Shown: one piece after another, positions 50,201-63,300 of the stretch
Layout of the letters: every line of letters begins with the position of its first letter
Position numbering within the stretch: position 1 is the first letter of the stretch
From: Adineta ricciae
Taxonomy: Eukaryota; Rotifera; Eurotatoria; Adinetida; Adinetidae
Reading direction: 5' to 3'
Length of the DNA stretch: 64,000 bases
NCBI GenBank assembly: GCA_905250025.1
Contig: CAJNOJ010000075.1
Coordinates: forward strand, 310,001 to 374,000
Program-made: the position numbers and the translations under genes
The notes under the pieces: model-generated
What the model saw: only the letters and a program-made list of their open reading frames with translations
The model's database searches: none
What the model was told of the DNA's origin: nothing

Positions 50201-53200
50201 TCGATCGAATATCCTCCAGTACTTGTCTTGTTCAACGTGGTCTTCAATTACTTCGTTGTCTTGTGATCATTCGATTAAGACTCGAACCAATATTTACTTA
50301 TGAAGCTTTGAGTTTTGTTTCAAATCATATTGCACGAATAGAAAAATGTTTTCGTTCATTGGCTTTGGACAAATGTGTTCAGTTGAAGAAAGCATTGGCG
50401 TTACTTCACATCGATTTAACTGAGTCACCACCTTATTTCAAACGATCGTCATTTTCGTCGTCTCGATCAAAATTTAAATTCAAATTCGATTTCGATTTCA
50501 ATAAAAATCTTAACGATCAATCCGAATTTTCAACAATTTATGGAGAGAAATACGCTGTGAACTTATCAAAATCTCAATGGAAACGAATCCTCGGGGGAAA
50601 AGCTCATAAAAGATTTGATGAATTTGTCTCATCTCTCGATGATGTTCCTTCATCGGCGATGGAATTTGATATTGAACATCGAAATGAAAGAGATTTGTCG
50701 AGTAGCTTTCATCGAAAATCAAAACTTTCATCGAAGACTTCATTTGGTTTTAATTTTGGAGCATCAATGCAAAGTCATGGATCCATTGATGCTAATCTTC
50801 TTCCTGAAATTGATTCTCAATTGAAATTCAAATATTTGAAAGACGAACGACAATTAATGAAAATGTATCGAGCTGTTGATCAACGTATTTCATCGATTTC
50901 AAATATGAATCAACAGAATACTCATGTATCATTACAAATTCCTTCGAAAGCATCAAGATGGACATACGAACGACTCATTGAACTTCCTGTTTTGATACAA
51001 ATGATCAATCTAATGATCGGAGCTTTTCGAACAAATTGGGAACGTTTATTCAATCAAAGTCAAGGAACTCATTTTCAAGATATTCATTGGTGTATTTTAA
51101 TTGACAATTCCGGTTCAATGAGTGTTCATCGAAATATTCTTTATGAAAGTCTTGTCATCTTAATGGAAATGTTACATAAACTTGAAAGTCCATTTTCAGT
51201 TTCTCGTTTTGGTGGTCGAACTAATCAAAGAATATTGAAATCTTTTGACGAACCATTCTCTCTTCAACTTGGTCAATATATTCTTCAATCTTTGACATTT
51301 AATGAAGGAACATATCCAGCTGTTGGTCTTAGACGTATTCTTCAACTTCTTTTTAATCAATCAGAAATATCCAAATTACCAATTGAACCTGTTCATCGTT
51401 TTGTTATTATGATTACAGATGGTCTTACGAATGAGAGAGATGATACAACTTATTATAGTAGTTTAACCAAATATCAAATTGATCTCGGAATTCTTTTTAT
51501 TGAAACTGAACAAGCAGAGACAAGTCAAATACTTCTTGATTGTTTAAAACGAGTTGAAAATGTTGTGATCAAATCGAACGCCATGTCTGATTTACCTTAT
51601 TTAATGCCTGAATTATTACATAAAATGATACGAAAACAATTTAATTCAATGTTAACGAAAGATATAGAAATTCTTCTTCCATCAATCATTGAAACTCAAA
51701 TACCAAATCATGATGGATCAACTTCAGCAATTAATAAATATGAAAAACATTTTAATCGTGATCTCAAATCTTATTCAGTCAGTTGTCCAACAAGTATCAT
51801 TCCTGGATTGATTCTAGTTCGTATTTCATTTCTTTTCCTTTCAAATTCATTTTCTAATTCGTTTTTAGACTCATTCGAAACTTCCGACTTATCTTTTACA
51901 ATCCAACGATCGTACAAATTTGATTTCACATACTACTGGGAAATTATGTCAATATTATCAATTATTTCGATCAACACCAATGGTCAATGAAGCCGAACAG
52001 CATTGGTTCAATGATGAAACTCGATTTGTTCATTTGATTGATGATGTTGCTGAAATTCTTGGTAATTACGTTTTTCCAATAAATAAATTTACTCAACGAC
52101 GTGCGGCATTACATGGTTCATCCCTCTATATGCCAGGTGTGATTAAAGCAATGAATAGTGAATGGCAATATAAAAAGATTTTTGCAGCGAAATTAGCTGG
52201 TGGAAAACGTGAACATGCAGTTTGTTTAGTTATTGATGTTTCAACTTCAATGTCAAATGTCATCAATGAATCAATTTATGAAACACTTGTTGTTCTCATC
52301 GCAACATTAAGAAAAATTGGAATTGAAAATATTTCAATCATTGTTTTTGGACAAACTGTTCGATTAATTAAAACCAATGAACAAGAATGGAATGCATTGA
52401 TCATTTATACTTTAATGAAAGAATTACAATCGAAATCGGATCAAAATACAAAAGATGCTCATGGAATCGAAGCTGCGATTGATTTACTTCGACAATGTAC
52501 AAATAAAGGAGAAAAGAAAATTTTGATTTTTACCGATGGTTATACAAGTTGTGGATATCATTTATCGATGGTTCAAAAAAGAGCTGAAGATAATCATATT
52601 CATTTAATTGCTTTAGCTATTGGAAATTATCGAAATAATTTAAAAAATGTTTATAAATCTTATATTCAATGTTCGAATGTTTATGGATTACCCGGAGCTT
52701 TTCGAGCGTTGTTTCAAAATGATATTCAATTAACTTCTTCTGATTGGATGATGAACAACATTACCTCTTCGGATATCGATTCTGATCGAAGTCTTTTACC
52801 AGGTCTCTACGAAACTCTTCAATCAGAGAAAGTTTTTCAACCATTAATCAAACAATTAGATGGACAACGTGATATACAAATAGTTAATCGGAATTTACTC
52901 GATGGAGATCTTACAATTGATCTTTGTTTTTGTCTCGATTGTACGGGAAGTATGTCTCGATGGATGAATGCTCTAAAAACACAAATGAAACAAATCATTA
53001 AGAATATTCAAGAAATGATTCGAAAGAAATATGAAAATCTTCGAATACAATTACGTCTGGCTCTTGTCGGATATCGAGATATTCATGATGATCCTCGTTT
53101 TTCTATTCGTGATTTTACAACTGATCACGAAGAGATTTTCAATGAATTAAACAAATTCATAATTACTGGTGGAAATGATATACCTGAAGATGTTCTTGGT

Positions 53201-54208
53201 GCACTTCACACTTGTTTAACTTTACCAGGTTGGAAAGCAAATCATGGTCGATTTATTGTTTTAATCACAGACGCACCAGGACACGGTGATCTCAATGATT
53301 TATTCCATGATGATCATCGACAAGTAATTTTCGAAGAGAAAACAAATTTATTTTTCATTTGAATCTTTTTTTAGGGAACTGATGAACATTCATTTACGAA
53401 GATATGTGAACGTCTTCTTCTCAACAATTATGATATCGATTTAATCTTGTGTTCAATTAAAAAAGAAGCTACAATGAAAATGCAAAGCGCTTTTGCGAAT
53501 TATTATCGTCAACATGAAGAGAATACAGATAAAACATTTACTGTTGTTTATCCATTTGAAAATAATGAACATCTTATTCAATCATTTCATTATATTTTCG
53601 TTCTTGATGGATCAGATTCGATGGAAAATCATTGGCAAACAATGATTGCAGCATATCAGACATTTATTCAATGTCGAAAAATGAACCAAGATTTCGATGA
53701 TATATTCAGTGTTATACAATTCAGTGATCAAGTAAACATTGTCTATGAACAGAAAAAACTTGACGAAGCTCATCATGAGATTCATCGAATTGGTGGTGAG
53801 ACAAATTATGAAATTGTTTTGAGAAAAGTAGAAGAGATGATTGAAAATGATCAAAGTCAATCAGTAATTGTGATGATTTTCATGTCAAATGGAAAAAATC
53901 CATCAAAACAAAAGCCTGTTGAAATGATGAAGAAAATTCGAAATCAGAGTAAAGAAAAACATGATTTCGTTTGTCATACTGTCGCTTTTAGTCAAACATC
54001 GAGTTCAAATCAAGAAAACATCAAATTAATGGAGGATTTAGCAAAAGTTACTGATGGAATTTGTTATCAAACATTCAATGACGATCAGTTTAAAAAACCT
54101 TTTGTTGAAATTGCTGTTAATGACAAAACAACAAACAAATTGGTTCGAATTCTATGTGAAAGGCTTTCAGAAGCAATCGGAAAACAAATCTTAATTGATT
54201 TTCTGTGA
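29248..54208 (+). CDS. Giant midasin-like protein: six AAA+ modules, ASH/Ig-like region, four vWA domains (cluster gene 3)
   Basis: Exons 29248-29457, 29509-51816 (22.3 kb), 51869-53323 and 53375-54208 give about 8,268 residues. After 650 helical residues come six MoxR/midasin-type AAA+ modules with Walker A at 754 (GGTGVGKS), 1210 (GPEGCGKS), 1515 (GPSAVGKT), 1828 (GPNSYKS, defective), 2371 (GPPGVGKT) and 2704 (GDVCSGKT). Walker B is DE in modules 1, 3 and 5 but DN in 2 and 6, so those are probably inactive. An acidic insert (VFDDDDYQYDDD) sits in module 4. About 2,700 residues of helical tail with coiled coils near 3400 and 4460 follow, then a beta-rich region (about 5580-6150) like ASH/MSP repeats. 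Four vWA domains end the chain, with MIDAS Asp at 7269, 7629, 7863 and 8069. Midasin (about 5,000 residues, one vWA) removes ribosome-assembly factors; this protein is larger and differently decorated. Confidence 0.9.
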
Positions 54209-54283
54209 TTTTCGATCGAAATCTTGTTTTGTTCTATTTAAATAATCATTTTCTTTCTTTTGTCAATGTTGTTTTGTTTGTTT

Positions 54284-54293
54284 TCTATTTCAG
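54284..54293 (+). promoter_or_regulatory. Acceptor-like site before cluster gene 4
   Basis: TTCTATTTCAG, after a T-rich run, ends 85 nt beyond the gene 3 stop and 45 nt before the ATG at 54339. It follows the same pattern as the sites ahead of genes 2 and 3. Confidence 0.45.
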
Positions 54294-54338
54294 ATTATCA
54301 AATATAAAATTCATTCGAATATCTTGAAGAGAATTCGA

Positions 54339-57300
54339 ATGGCTTCTACATCTGTACCAAATTACCCTAATCGAGAAATTTCTCAAACATTTAAAGATAT
54401 ACTTGACAATAAATGTCAATCACCGTTGATTTCAACTATAAACATTCTTCGACAAGTTGTTGAGGAATTCAAAACTCAAAATCAATCAAAAGATGATCCA
54501 AATAATGAAAATATTCGTAACGCTTTTGAACGATTAAGAGAAATTGTTGGAGAAATTACGACAAATAGTATCGATGATCCATATGAAATCTCTTTCATCA
54601 TGGACACATTGATTCTTCCCTGTTTTCAATTTTATTCAACACATGAATTATTTTCGAAAGAATTCTTTCGACTATTTGCTCGTGTCATATCCCATTCATT
54701 TATTAGGAAGGACAAAGATTATCTCAATTCAATTGCCATTATAATCACTCGTTCAGTAATTTATACATCGAAAGCAGACATTATGAATTTAGATAAATGG
54801 ACCAAGGAGAAATGGTTGGGAAAGAGAAAAGATAGAAATCGATTAATTTATCAATCAGACAAAGAATTTCCTTTCAAAGAAAATTCAAACATTGTCAAAA
54901 CTTTAACGGATAACAGTAAATATCCTGTGGATTTTGATTCTCAATTAGTCCATTGGATTAATTCAAATCAAATTTCCCGACGAAAGAGCGAAAGTATTGA
55001 AACTATTCTCATGTGTTTAACTGATCTAGAATGGATTTTGCAAATTCTCATTAATAGTGACAAATGTCTGTCGCTTTTGCTTTCCTTTTCCATAAAAAGA
55101 CCAAGAATTCGAAAGATTGAAATCAACGATCGAAACAACGATCAAGCGATTGCTAAGCTTCAATCAATTCAAAATGAAATCATTGGTCAATATGAATATT
55201 TATCGTTAAATCGTTTCGATAATTTTATAAATGTTCGTTGTCAAGTCGAATGGTCCGATGGTTATTCATCAATTTATCCAACAAATCAAATTTCATGTCG
55301 AACATCATATTTAGAAATTGTCGCGAAAATGCTCATTTTTAGTTGGAATTTCAATGACAATGAACGATGTTTATGGAATTGTATGATACAAAAAATTCAT
55401 CAAATATCTCGAGATTCGTTAAAAGATTTCGAAGATTTTCTTCTTTATTTTGTTGAACACGATGATGAAAGTATTCGAGACATGTCATTCAAATTATTCT
55501 TATCATTTATCGACGATATCAACATTTCGGAAACGTTGAAACTATCTCGATTAATTTCATGTCGAATGATTGAACATATTTTGGAGAAATGTTGGAAAAA
55601 AAATCGATTTGATCTCGATACAAATGTCATTAATGCATGTCTTCGTTCATCATTAACATGGTCAATTAATGAACTTATTCATCTGTTGAAATCATTGTTA
55701 AAAACATTTCATATGATCTTTGATGAACAATCATTATGGTGGACATTCTTTCTTTCACTTATTGAAACAAATCTTCATCGATTAACTCTCGTCAAGACTG
55801 ACAAAGATTTTACTGACTTTTCTTGTCAAATTAATCTTTCAATTGCCCAGAGAATTAGTCAATATTCAATCGAAAAGAATAATATCGATTTATTGAAACT
55901 TTTCATCGAGTCTTGCCCTTTTGATTGGATAAAAGTCTTTTTAGAGATGTTATCTGATGAACATACGAAGTCAACAATGTTAAATCAAGGTGTCGAGCTC
56001 TTTCGATTAGCTCGTGTCAAATCTTTTCATCAATGGAATATTTCATCAAGTGAAAAGCTTCTTCTCGATTATTTTCGATTGTCAATCAATCATCAAACGG
56101 GTTTATTTGTCGAATTATTAAAATTATTCAAACAGATCACTCCTCAACATTATTTGAACAACAATACGATTGATTACCGTCAGATATTTTGTCTTTTCAT
56201 CGAAATTTTAGATCGGTCATTTCATTTGCCAAGTGAACATTGTCAATTTCATCGCGAAGTGTTCTCCATTGTTTTACCAATGATCTTCGATTATGTCAAA
56301 CGAGCTTTACTCAACGATTCCATGTTGATTGAAGAAAAAGATCTCGAACGAATTCTTCGATCGACATTTTACATTTCAATTGAAAACACAGATCTTCGTT
56401 GTTTATTTCAATACATCATTCGAAAGGGACGAAAAGATTTGATCAATACGTGGATGGATGAACTTCTTTTATTTTTTTCGAAAGATGATCAATTTTACGA
56501 ACGTTTGCGACTTTTTTCAATGGATGAAAATCAAATAAATGAACTATTAAAAGAAAAACTCGACCAAACAACAACTCTCATTTCAACAAGTTCATCATCA
56601 AATCTTTTCTCAACTCATATTCAACAATCAATGAAAATTTATCTGGAAAATCTTTTAAATTCCAATGAAAATATTCGATTGAGTGTCATTCGTTTGCTCA
56701 TTTCAACTCTAAACGTTCAATCGAATGAGATTGAACAAATTTATCAAATTTTGCCCAAAACATCCAAAGTACAAGAAATTGAAACAAATGATGATGAACG
56801 AGGATGCAATTATTTAATTGAACGACAAGAAAAACGTTCCAAATATCAAATTCCTTTTCAATTAATCAAATCTTCGCATTTTCAACAACTCAATCAAGAT
56901 TTACGTAGATCATTCGATGAAAACGAATCATCAAGCAAAGATCTTTCTGAATTTCGTTCGAATCGATCTTTAACTCAATTTAATTCATTGATTCCAAATG
57001 AACAAATTCATCAACCATTAGTCGAAACCCAATCATTGATTAACAATCGAAAACGAATTATTGAAGCTATTCGAACACCAATTCATCTTTTACTTCAAGG
57101 TGAAACCGGTGTTGGAAAAACCAGTTTAATCATTGATATTGCTCGTCAACTTCATCAACCATTAATTCGTTTTAATTTCTCATCGAAAACTGATCTTGCA
57201 AATCTATTTGGTTCATTTCAATTAAAAACAAATGGAAATCAGATGGAATTTCATTTTGACGAAGGACCATTTACTCGAGCATTTCGTCAGGGTCTCTGGT

Positions 57301-60300
57301 TACTCTTAGATGAAATGAATTTAGCATCACCAAATGTTCTTCAATCAATTGAACAAGCAATTGATTCAGGTATTTTATTTTTATCAAATGTTGAAGATGA
57401 TCGAAATGAAAATGATCAACAAAACAAATCAAATTATCGAATTTATAAAATGCACGACAATTTTCGTCTATTTGCAACACAAAATCCGTCGTTAGGTCGA
57501 TATAAAGATGCACGAAATGTTCAATCGACTTCATTAATGACACGTTTCAATGTTTTTCTTATCAATGGACCTGAACATGATGAATTGATCGCCATTATCG
57601 AACATCTTTTCAAACAAAAATCTTTTCGTTTTACGCTTCAAACACAAACAATGATTAAGCTTCATGAAAATGTTCTTCAACGAATTCAAACGACAAATTT
57701 TACTGAAAAACATACAAATTATTCTCAAATGACTATTCGAGAACTTTTTCGTTGGACTTTTAATCTTTGTCATTATGAAAACTTATTGAAATCCAACGGA
57801 GATTCGATATCTAATCCGAACGGAACATATATCAATGGAATTCTTGCCGAACAAGCGATGATTATCTATGCTTTACGATATCGTCAAAAGTCGAATCGAG
57901 AAGGAATTATCGATGAAATCAAACAAATTTATAGTTTAGATTCTTTATCATTATCGACAAATGTCATTGAACTTCAAGATTCACTCAAAGATTATTTGAA
58001 ATTTCAAATCGATGAAAGAATTCTTTCGAATTTGTATTTAATAAATCTTGAACAAATTATTTCTCATTGGCCAAAAGATGTGTCTCAACCAAGAGAGAAA
58101 GATAATGTGAGAAAAATTATTCGTATTCATAATGAAATCTTCAAGAAACTCCATCTTGGACCAATTCATCGAATTTATCGATGTTCCTACGAATGTCTCT
58201 TATCAATTCTCAAAAAATATTTTGGACATAGTTTAGAAACTTTATCAAGAATTCTTTTCAAAACTTATCTAAATATAACTCGTGATGAAAATCAACAAAA
58301 AATTCTTCTCCAACTTTTGGAAGATCAATGTAATGAATTGAAAAATAAATCAAATGATCTTCATTCATTACCGATTGTTCCTCCACCGTTTTATCTTGAT
58401 AAAGAAAGTCAACAACTGATGAAACATATTCTTTCTTTACCATCACAACAACCGATTCTTCTTGTTGGACCCGAAGGTTCAGGTAAAAGTGATTTTGTTC
58501 AAAGTTTAGCCAATCTTTGTCAAGTTCGTTGTGAACATTTGTATTTAACGCCACAAAGTGAACCATCATCATTAGTTGGTTCATTAGTTCCACAAGGCAA
58601 ATCACCTATTTGGCAAAATGGATCTGTAACTGAAGCGATTGAAAAAGGTTATTGGTTAATTTTAGAAAATCTTTCCGAAGCATCGTCTGTCGTTCTTGAA
58701 CGTTTAAATTCAGTTTTAGAACAACCACCACAATGGATTTTACTTGAAAATAATCAACTTGAACCAATGAAAGTTTCAAAAGATTTTCGTTTAATTGCAA
58801 CAATTTCACCACCAGCATTAAAACGTCTTCAAAATGCTTCAATTGCAATTAATCGAGAATTATCACCAGCATTGTACAATCGATTTACAATATTTTATTA
58901 TGAAGGTCTAAATTTAACATCTTGTGAAACATTTACTCAATTATTTCAAACATATTATCCAATTGATGATAAAGATCTTTTAGATTCTTTATACGATTTG
59001 ATGCAAGATGAGAAAATGACAAGTCGAGATTTTGTTCGATGGATCGATTGTGCTTATCGAATGAAACATTCCAAATATCTTTCCTCGATTTCAATCAATG
59101 ATGCTTCAGTTTTACTTTCAGCATTTGATTTAGTTTTCTCTTCGCTATTAGAAAAATCTATTCAAATCAAAGAGTATCTCCGGTCAAAAGCGGATAAGAA
59201 ATCAATTGATTGGTTCGATCTTTCAATTCCACAGACCATTCGAGATGAATATCAACATTATATAATCGATTCTCAAATAACTCCATCGAGATACGAAGCT
59301 GCAAAACGTATTTGTGCTTCGATTATTTGTTCTCGACCAATTTTACTTGAAGGACCCGCAGCAACTGGAAAAACAAGTCTCATTGATTATTTATCAAAAT
59401 GTTTCGAAAAATATCTTTATCGAATCAACAATACACAAGATACGACTATCCAAGATTATTTTGGTTCGTATATGCCAAATGGAGAATTTCTTTTCGGTTC
59501 TTTATCACGAGCAATGTCGGAAGGCGAATGGTTCGTTGCGGATGAATTTGATTTAGCTGAACCAGCGGTGATGAATGTTTTATATCCAATACTGGAAGGT
59601 CAACAACAAATTCTTATTCCCAATACAAATAAACGATTATTTATCCATCCAGAATTTCGTTTTTTTGCGACACAAAATGGAATGAATTATCTTGGAAGAA
59701 AACAATTACCCATTACATTACGATCAAGATTTCTCGAAGCTCCATTTCAATCATTTACTGAAGATGAATTCAAATTTATCATTATTCAAAGAAATCGAAC
59801 TGAATCGAAAGATTTTAATAAAGAACTCACAGGATTTGCCGATTGTTTAGCATCAACAGTAACACATTTGAATGGTTATGTCGATGAAAAACAAAGATTT
59901 TTATTTGGAGGAGATCGAATCAAATTAACAATGAGAGAAATTATCAAATGGATTCGAAGAAAACAAAATAAAAAATCGATTTCATGGCAAATCATCGGAT
60001 TAACCTTACTCGAATCTCGAGTACCAAAACAATATCGTCAAGAATTTCTCAATTGTTTTCAATATGAAAAGACTTTTTCACAATTTGTTGATCTTTCGTT
60101 TAAAGTTCAAATTCAAAAAGATCTCATTTCTCTTCATAATGTTAATTATGAACCGATTTCATTTAAGTTTTATAATGAAAAATATGCTAATGAATCGAAT
60201 CTTTCTTTCGCACCACAAACATTTCTTTTGTCTCTCTGGAGAATATTCGCTGCTGTTGAAGAAAAAGAACCAATTCTTCTTATTGGTCCAACATCATCGA

Positions 60301-63300
60301 AAACCCATTTGATTCGAACGTGGTCAAAATTAATGGCGAATGAAAATAATCTTTGTATCATAACATGTTCATCTGCAACTGAAACAAGTGATTTAATTGG
60401 ATCAATTAGGTAAATATATTCGTTTCGCTTCATAAAAAATCACTTTGTTTTTCTTTTTTCAAAGACCTTATACTCATGCCGAAGCGTTTTCTCTATTTGT
60501 CAAATGTCTCCGTGAATTTTATCAACGATTGATAAATATTCTACAGGATAATCATTCGTTAATGGAAAGTTATCTTCAAAATATTAATCGTCTAAGTCAA
60601 ATTATTGAAGATTTTCTCGTTCGACTCAAAGATGATCAAAATCGAAAACGACTAAGACAATTCAAACATGATCAACAAGTTGATACGATTAATGAAGAAC
60701 AAACTCAATTCGAAGATATTCTATCACCATTATCGCTTTCTGCTCCAAATTCTCGATCAGCCACTCCACCACCAATCTTACAGAAACGTCCTTTACAATT
60801 CGCTAATGATGATCAATCTTCGACAAGTGACGATGGAAGTGTTTTTGAATATGAAGCAATGGGAAATGAAGTGGATACAATGCAAACATCTGATGCAGAT
60901 GATGATCCATTTACAACGAAAAGTGATGCTATTAATGAACCATCAACACCTGATGATGTAGATCCATTCGAAAATAATTCGGATAATTTTACAGAGAAAA
61001 TGCCACATGATGATGAAGATGATAAAGATCCATTCGAAGAGAATTCCTTTCAATCAAAAGACGACTATGGAAATCTGATGGAATATTTTATGAAAAATGA
61101 AAATGATCTGTCGACAACATCATCGAATAACAATGGAATATCTTCAAAGCAAAATAAAGAAAAGAATCCAATTTGTGAAGCATTTCAATCAATTGAAAAT
61201 TCATGGAAAGATATCGTTGACAAAATGAAGTCATTTGAACGAATTTCTAATGATAATGGTCTGACATTGATGAAACACCGTTGTGAAATAATCATCAATG
61301 AACTTCGTCAAGCCATTGAAGAACAAAAATCGAATATATTTCTTTTTCAAGATGGACCTGTAACAACAGCAGTGAAACAAGGTCAAATTTTAATTCTTGA
61401 AGATATGAATGAACCATCACAAGCAGTGATAGAACGATTAAATAGTTTATTAGAAACTGAACCATCGTTTGTTCTCTATGAAGATTTTACCAGTCGAAAA
61501 TTTGGAACAGATGATCAAAATCCTCGTTCAAATATTTCAATTCTTCGATCATTTCAAATCTTCGGAACAATTCATTGTGATGAACAAAATGAAACACGTG
61601 TACAAATTAGTGCGGCGACACGATCACGAATGACAGAAATTCGTGTTGAATCTTATGATTATAAAGATTTAAAATCATTGGCCAAACAAAATCAATCAAA
61701 TGAACCAACATTCCAAGCAGAATTTGAACAAATGATTGACATTTTAGCGGATAAATTGGCACCAACACTCGCTCGAGCAACAATGAAAAGTGAATCACTC
61801 AATTCGAGAGATTTTCTTCGATTTGCTCAATGTTTACAATTACATTATCATTCAATGCCAATGAAACAAGCTGCAGCTTTATCGATTAAATTTTTATTTC
61901 TTGATCGGGTCTCCATGGGAAGAAAATCATCTTTGAAATCAGTCTCAACTAATGATCTTCTCTGGCAACAGGTTTTAAATGCTTTCCAATGTGACAGAAA
62001 TTCAATTATTCTCGATGATCAAATTGATCAATCGATTATTTATACAAATATCGATGATTGGTGTCAAATCGAAAAGAATCAATCGACATCTGAACATCAA
62101 TGGGCTTTACGTCTGAAATCGAATCGATTAATTGCTCCTTTTTCAACAAAAATTATTGAACAACCTCAACTTTCTCACTTTCGATTAGCAGTGACGAAAT
62201 CAGTTTTGAATAATATCTCACGAATCATTTTTTCTCTTCATTCATCGAATCGACAACTTCTTGTTGGTCCACCAGGTATTGGGAAAACAAAAATCATCGA
62301 AGTTTTAGCAGAATTACTTGGTTATCAAATCATTCGAATTAATTTCAGTAATAATACAACTTTTGACGATTTAATTGGTTCGTTTGTTCCTCGAGTTGCT
62401 CATGGACAACGATCATTTCAATTTCAACCAGGTCCACTTTATCAAGCTTTACAAAACGATCGTCATAATACAATAATTCTTTTTGATGAATTAAATTTAG
62501 CCCGAAAAGAATTACTTGATCAATTAACACCACTTTTTGCCAATAGTAAATCTCTTTTTATTCCATCTTTGGGTCAATCAATTGATATTGATGGTTCAAT
62601 TGTTATTGCTACAATGAATCCTGCATCAATTGGAAGTGGACGAGGAAAATTACCACGATCAACTGAATCACATTTTCTTCAAGTTCAACTTTCAAATTTT
62701 GAAGTTATTGAATTAATGCACATTACAATTTCTCTTCTTCGTCGTCATCTCGATGCTGGTTATTTAACAAGTAAAATCATTGAAAAGATCAATCTGTTTC
62801 ATTATGAAATCAGTGAAAAAGCACGACTTAGACAAATCGGTCGTATCGGTGGTCCTTATCAATTCAATTTACGTGATATTGAAAAATTATCAAATCTCAT
62901 TGCAAATCTTTCTGTAACACATCGAGCTCATCTTAATCTTTCGAAATCGATTCCAAATGAAAATCTTTGTGAATCAACTGAAAATGACAATGTCGAAGAA
63001 CAAAATATGATTCGAAGTCTTCATGTTTATTTAGATATTGTCTATGCTTGTCGATTTGAATCAATTAATGAACAAAATCAAGTTCGTGAAATGATTCGAA
63101 AACATTTTCCTTTAATTGACAATTCACCTTTGATCGATCAGAGTCGATCTCAAATAATTGATTGTGATTTAAATCTTCTTGGTTATGTTCGTCTTGGTTT
63201 TGTTTACATTGAAAAGAAAGACTATCCATCAATCTATCCACCGTGTACTCATAGTAAAAAAACTTTAGAGAAATTACAACTACTCGCTGCTACTGTCATT

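Noticed and set aside
29248..54208. The giant being ordinary midasin (MDN1) or a dynein heavy chain
   Set aside because: It has six AAA+ modules and a MIDAS domain like midasin, but three additional vWA domains, an ASH-like region and about 3,000 extra residues. Dynein's linker, its stalk between AAA4 and AAA5 and its microtubule-binding domain are absent.
54142..54338. Gene 3 and gene 4 as one protein joined by an intron
   Set aside because: The gene 4 frame is open back to the acceptor at 54293, but no phase-compatible donor of typical length precedes it and gene 3 has a clear stop at 54208. A GTTCGA at 54142 would need a 152-nt intron.
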